From Amorphophallus konjac (taxonomy: Eukaryota > Streptophyta > Magnoliopsida > Alismatales > Araceae): a stretch of DNA of 64,000 bases. The stretch is from contig JAHNEJ010002722.1 of NCBI GenBank assembly GCA_022559845.1, positions 212,819 through 276,818 of the forward strand, given 5' to 3'. The notes beneath the pieces were generated by a model that saw nothing but the letters and a program-made list of their open reading frames with translations, was not told the origin of the DNA and made no database searches. The stretch's first letter is position 1, and every line of letters starts with the position of its first letter. Of the stretch, positions 10,636 to 21,484 are shown in pieces. Both the position numbers and the translations under genes were made by a program.

Positions 10636-11687
10636 CCGCTTTGATAAGGCATATTTACTAACCCAATTAAAAGTGGGGTACATCAAGGTTAACTATGGAT
10701 TAGAAAACTCGACTGGAAAGGTGGGTTAACATAACCCATTTAACTTTTCCCCCTTTTCACCCTTGTATGTTCCACTTGCGTCAATGCGATCAGCTTCCCC
10801 AAGTGAAACCCTCATGTTCACTTTCTCGACCCCTTTTGTTCCTTCACCATCCTCGGTCACAATCTTTAATGCTCTAGCTACACTACTACCATGTTGCTTG
10901 GCCGATGCTTCACAGTTTGCTGCGCAACCCTCCTCTATCGTCGTCCACCATCTTGTTGCATCACTGTGCTCCACCACCCTACTACCTCCAATCTTAGGTA
11001 GAGCCACCCATGTCACTGGATGATGTGCATGACTCCACCTCTCACTGCACCTCTGTCCTTCGCTACTGTTGATGCCACTACATTAGGTCCATCCAACGTT
11101 TCCAGCCCTCCTCCAGCATCCCCAGTTGTTGCTGCTACCTAGTCATCACACTACCCTTCTCTATCAGTGTTGTTTCACCTTCCTTTGTTCTACCACTACT
11201 TCACCTCCAACAGCTACAACACCCACATGAACTAGTCGGCTGACGCAACCCCCTGCCCATCTGCCCACTGTCGCATCCAAGGATATCCAGGTCCACAACG
11301 CCCCCCTACCCGCCAACGTGTCTCCCAGCCCCACCTCCCACCTGTCACGACGACCCTTGAGAACGAGCCACTATTCTTTCAATTTTAATGTTCGTTCCTC
11401 GTTCACTTTTCTCATGATTTTAGTCATTACTATTACTACAAAATTTACCATTCATTTCCATTTTCACTATTGATGCATGTGAGGGAGGAGCATTTTTGGC
11501 TAAGTCACGCATCAAGTTGTGAATGTTAACTCAAAAGTTACTCAAAGTACATGCGATTCTCATTGGGTTAACCCAGACAATCTTGACGGGTTAACTCACT
11601 TGCCATCGAAACAAAAGTGGGTTAATGGTGGGCTAACTTATACCACATTTGTTAACTTATAATAGAGTTAACCCATTACCAAAGTGA
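10636..11687. mobile_element. Non-autonomous PIF/Harbinger deletion derivative
   Basis: It is flanked by TTA on both sides (10633-10635 and 11688-11690), the 3-bp target site of PIF/Harbinger. Ends are CCGCTTTGATAAG and, inverted, TCACTTTGGTAATG. Its last 200 bases match the right end of the Harbinger element at 51975-62389. Both share TTAACTCAAA, a GGGTTAACCCA block, ATCRAARCAAAA and AAGTGGGTT in the same order. It has no transposase. The central part (10760-11370) is richer in GC and shows no protein I recognise. Confidence 0.7.
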
Positions 11688-11690
11688 TTA

Positions 11691-13796
11691 ACGGGGGTTA
11701 GTCTCCACCTTATCGGGAACATTACAACATAGTGCTAATTATGATCAACTGATGTGTTAGTATTCAATTAAGCTACACTATCTTTAGGGTGGGAAGGGAG
11801 GGTCCAAGATATTCACCAAGTTCCTTTTAATAGTGGAGAACATAGTTTTGAGCATTTCAAGTAGTTTTCTCTTTTAGGTAATACTTGTTACATTTCATTG
11901 TATATAACTGGATCTAATCATATTATAAACCCACGTATGATCGGTTCACTCGATGTAACAAGATGGCTAAAAGAATGCAATAGAATATTTGGAAGATATC
12001 GACTTGACTGCTCCCCCACTTGGTGTAGTCATGTAATGCCAAATGAACTAAAAGTGTCGACGTCTACATTATTCCTTTCGATCTATTATAAAATGATTCA
12101 ATATAATTATATACTATGAGATTCAACTAGTATTATTCTGTCAGATATGTGTGACAATCATGTCACATTTCATGGGAACAGTCTCGTGGTTGAGTGGTTC
12201 CACACCCTCTCACGTGATCGAGAGGTTGTGTATTCGAATTCGGATATGAGTTTGGTGAAAAATTACTTAATGTGTAATTATCAATTTCTGACTGTACACC
12301 TTCCATTTGTTAGTACGTTGATTGTAAAAAGATAATATGTCAATTAGTGACCCTCCTAAGTTTGAACTCAAGATACTAGGTGCTCAAGTTGAGTCCTAAA
12401 TCACTAGTGCTACATTTCTGATTATCAAAAAAATTATGTCACATTCATATCTTATTACCGAGTGTCATTTGAAGTACATTGATCCTTTCACTAGGGTTCG
12501 CGGACTCAGTGATAAGTATTGGATCGAGTTTTTCCTAATCCGCTACGCTATGCTGTAGTCACAATCGATTCGGCCTGACTTGGTTGAGTCATATGTTTAG
12601 ATATTTTGTTATTTTTTATAAATTGAAATTTATTACAATATTTAGAATTTTATCTTATATTTTAAGTTGTATAATTACTATATCATCGATCTATATGCAT
12701 TATTTAATGTACTTTTTTTATTTTTAACTAGATTTTAAATATTAAATTATTTTTAGGTAATTGATAAATGAATAAAATTTACAATAAAATTTAATATTCT
12801 TCATCTATGAAATGTAAGATCTATAGTTGTTATTATATCAATACACGATTAATACTTTTATTATTTTTAAATTAAATTATTAAATTATTATTAAATTATT
12901 ATTATATTATTATTTAAATAATTTGTAATGACTAGAACAATCCAAGACGGATCATGTATTTGATTTTTCTGACAAATCATACCTTTCATATGGGGGCTAA
13001 AACGAATTGCAACACTACCCAACGAGAATGCTTGTCCACCTCTCATTCAAGATTGCGTCCAGAGTTTTAGTTTGACTTGAAATTTTTTTTTATTTTCTAT
13101 AATAAGAATAATTTAAATCTAAAACTCTTACCCGCATCTTCTATGAAAATTTCAGCATGATAATAGACTCCAACGAAGATAGGGGATAAATCTTCTCTGA
13201 ACCCACAGAAAATTGAAATTTGATCTCTTACCCTCCAAATCCGTGTACACTCATGAACGTTCTTGTTCCCCACTTCAAGTTTTGACATAATGTTAGTGTT
13301 GGGATGTATAGGTCGGTAGTTGTTTGATACAATACGGTACTATTATGTACAAAGATAAAAAAAGAAAATAAAAAAGTATTCATATTTGACATACCTATTA
13401 TAGATAAAATTATTAATTAACATCTATGTAAATTATTAATTCTATATGTGGTTAAGTAGGTAAAGTTGTGAGTTTGAATCTTAGATTGTTCAATGTTAAA
13501 AAAATTGTCTTCAATTTAGTCTATTTGATAATGACAATAGTCTTTGCGGGGGATACTTCGATTTTAGCCATTTGATATGAAAATTTTATTTTAAAAAATT
13601 CATCTCACGTGACATACATAACATAAATTATTTTTTCACTTTTAAATTTTGATTAACCAATGTAATGACTTTTAAAACATACTTTTAAGATAATTATCAT
13701 ATGTTTAATTAATAAAATATAATGATTAAAATCAAATAAAAAGAAATGAGTTAAATATGAATAGTGCCGGAGTATGTGATATTTTGTAATTGATGG
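11691..13796. other. AT-rich intergenic DNA
   Basis: No gene is supported. The stretch is AT-rich, with long A/T runs at 12600-12930 and 13380-13750. The only recognisable item is a tRNA-like SINE head near 12184. Short open frames are chance. Confidence 0.5.
12184..12250 (+). repeat. tRNA-derived SINE head (candidate)
   Basis: TGGTTGAGTGG at about 12188 matches the A box of RNA polymerase III promoters. About 34 bases later ATTCGAATTC approximates the B box. The spacing fits a tRNA-like 5' head. The 3' end and target duplication are not clear, so the element length is unknown. Confidence 0.4.
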
Positions 13797-14254
13797 TAGG
13801 GCTGTCAATGTGCCGAACCCAGCCCGAGTCTGGGCCCGAGCTATATCAGGTTGGGTCGATCCAGACTTCTTCACAAGTTTGACTTTGACCAGATCAGATA
13901 AATTAAATAAATACAATAAAAAGTATATATAAGAAAATAAATATTATAGTTTCATTAAATTAAGTAGAGTTTTAGATGTTAATATATTTTTAAAGAGATT
14001 TTTTAATTTTTAATTAAAAAATTAGATAATTTATTTTTAATTAAAAATAAAATTTTGAAGAGAAAAAAAAAGAAGAACCGACCGGACCGATCTGCGGGTG
14101 AAACTCAAAGTCCGGATCCGACTCATGGGTCTAGTCGGGCCTGACTTTTAAACCCGACTAAAGGCCCGTGGGTCAAAAAGAGCCCGATGACTTAACTCAA
14201 AATCAGGTCAGGCCCGTAAGCCTATTGGATTGGCTCGGTTCATTGATAATTCTA
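13797..14254. mobile_element. hAT-type MITE
   Basis: The left end is TAGGGCTGTCAATGTGCC. The right end, inverted, is TAGAATTATCAATGAACC, giving terminal repeats that share TAG, TCAATG and CCGA-CC. Flanking octamers ATTGATGG (13789-13796) and ATTGTCGG (14255-14262) match at six of eight, as for hAT 8-bp target duplications. The interior has the subterminal GGCCCG/CGGGCC-type words common in these MITEs and an A/T-rich centre. There is no coding capacity. Confidence 0.7.
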
Positions 14255-15999
14255 ATTGTCGGATCTATTAAATAATATAAAAGTTTAAAATATAAATAAG
14301 TGTTTTTATAAATTTTATCAACAATTATTTTTATATTAATTATAATATTCTAAACTATATATTTTAATAAAAATAATATATATATATATATGTAGACACG
14401 TCATTTTAACATTATGCTGAGCAGATCCCGTATTACACTAAGACGCCTCAAAGTAGCTCGCACGGTTAAGTCAGTTGAGTGGCCTCCAATTTTTATCTGG
14501 TAAACCTCAATTGTAGTTTCTTAATAAAACTCCTGTTAATGGGCTTGTGGCCATCCTATTTTCTACATAAAAAATAATAATAATATGTGTGTCAATGGGC
14601 TTGGCCCATTCTTATTCTAAGAATAATTGGATAAGGGGAAGCTCATCAAGTGTTAATGGGCTCATGTGATAATGGGCTTGGCCTCTTCTTATTATAAGAA
14701 TAAATAAATAAATTTTAATAAACTTGACCCCATCCTTTACTACCAGTTTTACTCTCTTCCCACCTTATCCGGATCTTGCCCCATCTCTTTAATATTCTCT
14801 CTCTCCCCCATTTCTTCCCTTCTGAGGCATCTCCCCACCCTCTCACGTAAGAACCCATAGCCACCTCCACCTCCCGGCTTCCACTCCTTGCCTCCTACAC
14901 ACCACAGCCATCCCCACTGGAATTCACTCCCACTCTCCTTCTCTCCCTCTCCTGGCCAGGACACACTCGATCCCACGAGACCTCTCTCCACCCTCCATAC
15001 CGCCGGCGAGCACCCCTCGTCGTCCCTCCACCTTGCGCCGCTACAGCCATCTCCACCGTCTCCCCTCCCTCTTCCTTTTCTCTTTCTCTCCACAACGGCC
15101 ACCCTCCCCCGGCACTCCCCATCCTCCTCTCTACACCGTCCACGCCGACCACCTCCCCGAGCATCACCTCCCACGAGCGGCACCTCCGCGAGCACAGCCT
15201 CCACCGTTCGGCAACCCTCGCTGCCCCACTCCCACTTCCTTTGCATGCATGCACGCCGAGCCCCCACTCCATCCCATTGCCCACAGCTACTCCCTCCCCT
15301 GCGCAAGTTCACTCCGGCTGCTGCTCCCGCCATCGCCCTAGCCATGAAGCCGCCATTGCGAGCCTCCCACTCGTGGTCGCCATCGTCTCCACACTCGTGC
15401 TGAGCCTGCCGCGGACGCCCGCCGCCGGCCCCCAGGCCGTCCACCTGCACCGCCGCCGTCGTCTGCGAGCCCCACTGCCGGCCACCTCAACTCGGTCGTC
15501 GCCTGCCTCGTCGTCACCGCCGTCCACCGTCTGCATCACCACCTCCGGCCGTCTGCCGTGAAGCCCCGGACGCCACCTCCGCGAACCCCGGGGTTGCCAC
15601 GTCTGCCGTCCGCGACCACCACCTTCGCTAGCCGCTGTCGCCACCACCTCCGGCTAGCCGACGTTGTCCTCCACGACCACCCCCTCCGACCGCTGCTGCA
15701 CCCTCCGCGGCCACCTCCCACGTCGCCCGTGAGCACCGTCCACGCCACCCCGTCGCCGTCCGCAACTGCCACAGGCTGCCGTTTGAGCACCACCACGCCC
15801 GTCCGAGGACCCCCCACGCTGCCGCAGGCTGCCGTCCGAGCACCTCCACGCCCCATCTACGCCGCCGTCGTCGTCCACCCTGCCGGCCGCCGTCGTCGTC
15901 CACCCTGCCGGCCGCCGTCGTCGTCGTCCTCCTGGCCGTCGGACGCTCACCGCCGAGCACGACCACCCTCTCCCCGGTCGCGTCCCTTCCGGCTCTCTC

Positions 16000-16204
16000 T
16001 TTCTCTCCCCCCGTCTTTTCTCTTTTCCCCCCGCCGCGGTCGCACTCTCTCTCCCCTCTCTCTTCCTCTCACGTCTCTCCCCCTCTCACTCGTCCTCTCT
16101 TCTCTCCCGGTCTCTCTCTCTCTCTCTCTCTTCGCGTCTCTCTCTTCTCTCCGTGGCGAGCTCCCCCTCTCTTTCTCTCCTTCTCTCTCTTCCCCCCGCC
16201 GCGG

Positions 16205-16255
<51 letters not shown>

Positions 16256-16742
16256 CCCTCCCTCTCTCCCTCTTCTGTTTCGCGCCCCCTCTCACTCTCT
16301 CTTTTTTTTAATTATTTATTCTTTTTTTTCCCTCCCCCTCTCCTCTCCTGCTATCTCGATCTCTCTCTCATTCTTTCTTTTGCTTTTTTTTTTAAAAACC
16401 CCTCTCCCTGTTACCCTCTCTCTCTTTCTCCCTCTCGTTATTCTCTCTGATCTCCCCCTCTCGTTCTTTTCTTTTTTTTTCCCATCCTTTTATTTTATTT
16501 CTCTATCCCTCCCCTTGCTTCTCACTCCTCCCTCTCTCTCCCTCTCTCACGTGTCTCTCTCTCACTCCCTCTTTCCCTCTCTTTTCTTCCCCACTCCCTT
16601 CCTCTCTCTCTCGATCTCTCATCTCTTTTCTTTTATTTTTATGTTTATCTCCTCTTTCCCTCTCTGATATTCTCTCCCTCTCTCTCTTTTATTCTTTCTC
16701 TTCTTCCCTTCCTCTCTTAGATATAACACATATATATAAGCA

Positions 16743-16812
<70 letters not shown>

Positions 16813-16860
16813 TATATGGTTAATATATATATATCTTATATGGTTAATATATATATATCC
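16000..16860 (+). repeat. CT-rich tract and TA microsatellite in the 5' LTR
   Basis: About 700 bases are composed largely of CTCT and TTTC words. A TA dinucleotide run follows at 16745-16815. The tract differs in length from the 3' LTR copy, and such slippage accounts for much of the difference between the LTRs. Confidence 0.85.
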
Positions 16861-18050
16861 TCTACATATATACATACTATATAATAAAACTAAAGTATAA
16901 AAATCTCAAAAAAAGGTTTTTCCCTTCTCTCTCCCTCTTCCTTTCTCCCTCTCTTTTCGACCTCCCCTTTATAGATCTATTTCCATATATGTATATAGAT
17001 GTGTTCGTGTGAGTGTCTTTGCAGGTGTCTGTAAATGTTTGCGTGCGTACGTGCGAAGGGAAGGAGAAGTTAATGCCGAGCTCATCGTCGACGCCCACCA
17101 ATAAGCATTTCTCCCCTTTTGCATTATGTTCAGTCTGTTGTTTCCTTTGCATACATCACTCATTATCATGTTTATAATACAATCCCTGCATTGAGAATAT
17201 TTCAGTACGCATTTCATCATACCATTTTCCCACCTTTAATTCCCAAGGGGTTTCAAATAACATTAAACAGGTGTGTGTTTGAATATGCTCGTGCCATTGT
17301 AATTTCAAGGGATCGGTACTACACTACTTTCCTTTTAATCCACCATCTATTTTTTCTGTCTGCTGTGTTTTGCAAGGGTCAACCCGTCAAGAAGCCCGCT
17401 TCCTCAGTCGGTCGAAAAGGGAGGAGGAGCAACTCACGTGCCCCCAGTTCGGGGATAAACTGCGACCATCCCCCCTATTTTGAGGTACCCGGCTATCATC
17501 TCCATCGTCCTATTCTAATTCTTTCTCTTATCATTGTTATTTGTTGATAAGTTTCCACATTGATTCTTCTCTATTTTGTTTAAAAATAAGTCTATCTTCT
17601 CTCCCTTGTTATTATCATATATCGTCAAATCTCCATCTCCGTTCTTCTCTGTGTTGTCTAGAATAAATTTTTCACTCTGTCTATATTTTCTTAATAGTTT
17701 ATCTCTATATCATACTACCTTACTCTACCACCTACCTCTCGATTTCTCTCTTTTCTTTCTCATCTTTCTCTAAAAAAGGCATAAAAGCATTAAAAATAAT
17801 AAAAGCAACAAAACCCCAAAAAATATAATAACAAAAAAGATAAAACACAAAAAAAAAGAATAGTAAAATCAGGGTAACCAAAGCAAGGCCCTCTTCGTCG
17901 GCCGGCCGATCGAAGAGGAAGAGAGGACCCGCACTGCTCCCGCTCCGGCGGCAAACGCGATCAGAACACTTCCTGTGGGGTTCTCAACCCCTGGCGATCA
18001 CATCCCCTTCCCCTTTTCTTTCCTGTCAATTTTCCCTTTTGTTTAAACCC

Positions 18051-18560
18051 CGTGAATGGAAGTAATTCCTCGCGGAGGTCCCTGCGACGGAAGTAATTCC
18101 TTGCGAAGGTGTACGTGACGGAAGTCATTTCTCGCGAAGCCTTTTTATTCTGTCATTTTATTCCTTTAATTTCTGTCTAAACCCTGCGACGGAAGTCATT
18201 CCTCGCGAAGGTGTACGTGACGGAAGTAATTCCTCGCGAAGCCTTTTTCATTCTGTCATTTTATTTCTTTAATTTCTGTCTAAACCCTACGACGGAAGTC
18301 ATTCCTCGCGAAGGTGTATGTGACGGAAGTAATTCCTCGCGAAGCCTTTTTATTATGTCATTTTATTCCTTTGATTTTTGTCTAAACCCTGCGACGGAAG
18401 TCATTCCTCGCGAAGGTGTACGTGACGGAAGTAATTCCTTGTGAAGCCTTTTTCATTCTGTCATTTTATTTCTTTAAATTTCTGTCTAAACCCTGCGACG
18501 GAAGTAATTCCTCGCGAAGGTGCACGTGACGGAAGTCATTCCTCGTGAAGCCTTTTATTA
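18051..18560 (+). repeat. About 103-bp tandem array with foldback submotifs, 5' LTR
   Basis: Unit starts at 18181, 18284, 18386 and 18490 are spaced 102-104 bases. Each unit holds two copies of a submotif like GACGGAAGTCATTCCTCGCG. Within each, GCGA-GGAA can pair with TTCCTCGC around GTCA with one bulged C. Later modules (to about 18765) keep a foldback with other arms, for example CCACAA with TTGTGG. Confidence 0.8.
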
Positions 18561-18866
18561 CATATATTACAATAAAAACCCTGCGGAGAGTAATATCTCG
18601 CGGTGGTCTTATGTATATATACTCATGCTTATTATCTATATTGCAATAAAAGCCCCGTAAGGCCAATGTCTTGCGGTGGTCCTAATATGTACATATATAT
18701 TCATTAGTGTTGATATTATTGCATCGCTGTTAAAACCCCACAAAGACCAATGTCTTGTGGCGGTATGTCTTGGTTCGTATTGTCTTTGTAATTATCTGGA
18801 GAACGATATTCCGTCGCAGTTTCTGAGTCTTCGTGCCTCTCCCTTTCTGTTACTTAGATTCTCGGA

Positions 18867-18921
18867 CTTCCCGGTATATAAAAAACTGCTCGTGGAACGG
18901 TAAGTCACGCTTACCGGGAAG
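18867..18921 (+). promoter_or_regulatory. TATA box enclosed by a 10-bp inverted repeat (5' LTR)
   Basis: CTTCCCGGTA (18867-18876) is the exact reverse complement of TACCGGGAAG (18912-18921). TATATAAAAAA begins inside the left arm. Between them CGGTAAG (18898-18904) and CTTACCG (18910-18916) form a second perfect stem that uses the same right arm. Transcription starting about 30 bases after TATA would begin in this structure, giving U5 of about 280 bases. Confidence 0.55.
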
Positions 18922-19187
18922 GGGTCAGTTTGCGCGAGAGGGTCTTCCGACCCCTATCTCCGTCACGTACCGGGGTCCGTTCCGCACCCTTCTTCCCTTT
19001 CCCTCTCCTTGATTCGATCTCTTTATCCCCATCTCCTAAGACAGACAAGGGTAGATGACGACTCCCGCCGCCTATACCTTCTCTGCCGATCACCCTTTCA
19101 TCATTGTCATTGTTTATTATTATTATTATATCATTGTTTTTCTCACCCTCGAGGGTGGACGACACTCTTTTGCCGTCTACACCTTTT

Positions 19188-19206
19188 TGGTGATCACGGT
19201 GGGACC
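19188..19206 (+). other. Candidate primer-binding site of the Tat element
   Basis: TGGTGATCACGGTGGGACC starts six bases after the 5' LTR. Its position and its TGG start fit a minus-strand primer site complementary to a tRNA 3' end, and it resembles the TGGCGAC-type sites of Tat elements. The tRNA is not identified. Confidence 0.5.
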
Positions 19207-19238
19207 TCTTTTGTTTCCTCTGGTTACCCACATATTTT

Positions 19239-19338
19239 CGGCACCCACGTGTGCCCCTCCATTCGGCACCCACGTGTGCCCCTCCACTCGGCACCCACGC
19301 GTGCCCCTCCACTCGGCACCCACGTGTGCCCCTCCTGA
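19239..19338 (+). repeat. Four 25-base repeats carrying G-box cores
   Basis: The unit CGGCACCCACGTGTGCCCCT plus five bases repeats four times (19239, 19264, 19289, 19314). Three copies have CACGTG and one has CACGCG. Each unit is itself near-palindromic (GGCAC...GTGCC). Confidence 0.8.
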
Positions 19339-20061
19339 TTGCGCCCGCGTGCGCTATATTCGTGTTCCCGCTATCACTCTTGGCATTCCAATTTCATCCC
19401 TCGTGCACTACGTGCATTACTCCAGAATCCCCTTGAAGTCTGAAGAAATTTGTATCATTGCAGAAAAGGAGTGCTGTGATGTTTGTTTAATTTCTTTTAT
19501 TTCATATATTTGTTGTCTGTTTATATATCTCCTGTTAAATTCAGCACTGCATTGCATATCACCTCCCTTTTATTTTTATTTCTTTTGTTCCATCTTTTTT
19601 TTAGGATCACCTTTTCTTGGTGAAGGAAAGACTCTCCGTCGGGAATTCCTCTCGACGGACTAGGATCTCCTTCACTGGGACCTCCGTAAGTCCCCGACAT
19701 CGAAGGATTCCCTCTTCGTTCACTGGGCTGGTTGTACCACTGAAGTTCCCCGGAGATAGTTAACCCATTCGTGGTGAGTCGAGTGTCCTTAGATCACACG
19801 GCGGAAATCAATATTGCAACTAAGGTCCCTCCTGTGGTGTGAACATTAGATTAGGAAAAAAAGAAAAAAAAGGGGAAAACCAAAAGAAAACAAAAAAAGG
19901 CGTTAAACATCAACTTGTTTGTTAATCTTTGTTAATGGTTTGAGTGTTTATGTTATTACATTTTAATTAGAAAGAAAAAAAAAAGGGAAAACAAAAAGAA
20001 AACACAAAAAGGCGTTAAACATCAACTTGTTTGTTAATCTTTGTTCTTGGTTTGAGTGTGT

Positions 20062-21484
20062 ATGATATTGCGTTCCGGCAAAATCTCACGTTCCGAAAAA
20101 GATCAAGAAATGTCCGGGAACGGTCAGAATCCGACCCCGAGTCACCAGGGGACACATGTCCCTGCTGAGGACGTAGGTTCCTCCCGTGAGCCCTCATATG
20201 AGGTGCGAGCCGCCGTCGGGGAAGCATCCCCGCCACAAGATATTTCCTCCTTGCTAGGTGTTCTCGCGAACACACAGCTCAATTCCGATCAGATCCGAGC
20301 CTTTCAGGCCGTCTTAAAAGGGAAATCTATTGATCCTACTCCTCAAAATCCAACACCCATTGCTCTCTCTATTCAAGAGCCCGCACAGGCAATCCCTCCC
20401 TCATTCCCTCTTGTGCAGACAAGTTTGTAGCATCCCTCTTTCCAATTACCTCCCCAGTCTCAAGTTCCACCAATTCTTCATCTAACATTTCAGTCAGTTC
20501 CATTTACTGATATGCCACATCTGCAACCTCCCCCTTTCCAATTACCTCCCCAATCTCAAGTCCCACCAATTCCTCATACGACATTTCAGTCAGTTCCATT
20601 TGCTGATATGTCACAACGTCTCTCTCATACAGAATTCCCTTCTCAGGCTTCTGCAAGGCCTCAGTGGCCACCACAACCTGCTCCTTACAATGAGGTCACT
20701 CAATCTCTCCTTCATAGGATGAACAAGATGGATGAACAATTCCGAGATTTCAAAAAGATCGTGGATGTCAAATCCGCGCCTGAGATCTCTTTACCAATCC
20801 TTCCAGTATTCCATCTCCCTCCTTCTGAAATGCCAACGTATCGACGGTACACCGGCACAGGCAACCCCCTCATTCATCTGAAGGACTTTATGTATGAGTC
20901 CTCGTTTTGGCAGAACGATCAAAGATCCTTGGCATACCTCTTTGATCAGGAGATCATTGGATGGTCCCGCCTTAGAATGGTTCTATTCACTAGCTATTCA
21001 CTAGAGCCGAGTGAGGCTGAGAACTTCGATGTAGTGCAACGAAAATTCACACAGAAATATCGGGATAGGGTCGGTCCCTCCTTCTCTATTACCGACCTAG
21101 TGGCTGAAAAAATGAAGCCGGACGAAGATTTCACCCAATTTGCCGATCGATGGAGATCCTTGGCAGAGAAAGTGAGAGACCCCATTTCAGAATCGGAGCA
21201 AGTAAAGATAGTCGTGTCTAATGCCACTCCACAATTTAGACACGTCCTGGCAATGAACAAACTCACCACTATGGAGGAACTGTATGAGAGAGCTCGATAT
21301 ATCCAAACACAGCTGAAAGATTCTCCCCTCATGCATATGTTCGAGCCACCAAAGCCAAAGGTCTTTAGGAAGCCGGGCACGGCTGCCCAAGGTGGGGTAA
21401 CAGAAGGGGTTGTAACAAATGAACAAGTGGGCGCAGTTGGCTATCCCAACCAGCAAGCCAATCCTAGACCCCCACAACCCCCAC
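20062..21484 (+). pseudogene. Tat gag, 5' portion, with premature stop
   Basis: The first ATG in frame (20062) opens with MILRSGKIS. A TAG at 20428-20430 interrupts an otherwise continuous frame that runs to the insertion at 21485. After a Pro/Gln-rich stretch, a gag core follows from YRRYTGTGNPLIHLKDF onward, with the Trp/Tyr-rich capsid-like helices of plant gypsy gag (RKFTQKY, FADRWRSLAEKV, MEELYERARYIQ). A 96-bp in-frame tandem duplication (20439 and 20535) repeats a PPQSQVPPI-type segment. The frame continues at 31573 across the nested element's target duplication. Gag would form the particle around element RNA. The stop is consistent with CAG to TAG. Confidence 0.8.

Larger units (their letters stand above)
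14391..19181 (+). repeat. 5' LTR of the Tat element
   Basis: It is nearly identical to 46962-51712 over its whole length. In order it contains an AT-rich start, a GC-rich pyrimidine-biased region (14750-16000), a CT tract and TA microsatellite (16000-16860), an A-rich block near 17780-17870, a 103-bp tandem array (18051-18560), and a TATA box inside an inverted repeat (18867-18921). Long open frames in the pyrimidine-rich part, such as 15558-16667, are low-complexity artefacts. Confidence 0.93.
19182..20061 (+). other. Untranslated leader of the Tat element
   Basis: No gene. It contains the primer-binding-site candidate, four 25-base repeats with CACGTG cores, a Leu/Phe-rich frame of no clear origin, and a direct duplication of about 112 bases (compare CGTTAAACATCAACTTG at 19901 and 20013). 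The second duplicate copy runs into the gag start. The first copy has TTATGTTATTACA where the second has the ATG of gag. Confidence 0.6.

Noticed and set aside
12355..12420. Reverse-strand tRNA-like words (GAGCACCTAGTATC, TTGAGTTCAAAC)
   Set aside because: No complete cloverleaf or A box; at best a decayed fragment, too weak to annotate.
13441..13490. tRNA-like A box (TGGTTAAGTAGG) and B-box-like word
   Set aside because: The boxes are only about a dozen bases apart, too close for a working polymerase III promoter or a standard SINE head.
14692..14715. Second TATA-like AT run (ATAAATAAATAAAT) early in the Tat LTR
   Set aside because: It lies in a generally AT-rich segment; the TATA inside the conserved inverted repeat at 18867 is a better candidate. 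Neither is proven.
15558..16667. Long plus-strand open frame (369 codons) in the 5' LTR, and its twin at 48129-49229
   Set aside because: Composed of Pro, Ser, Leu and Phe from CT-rich low-complexity DNA. Many overlapping frames are open on both strands and the two LTR copies differ by frame-changing indels.
19055..19663. Open frame spanning the LTR end and leader of the Tat element
   Set aside because: It crosses the LTR boundary, includes the G-box repeats, and has no gag-like motif before 20062.
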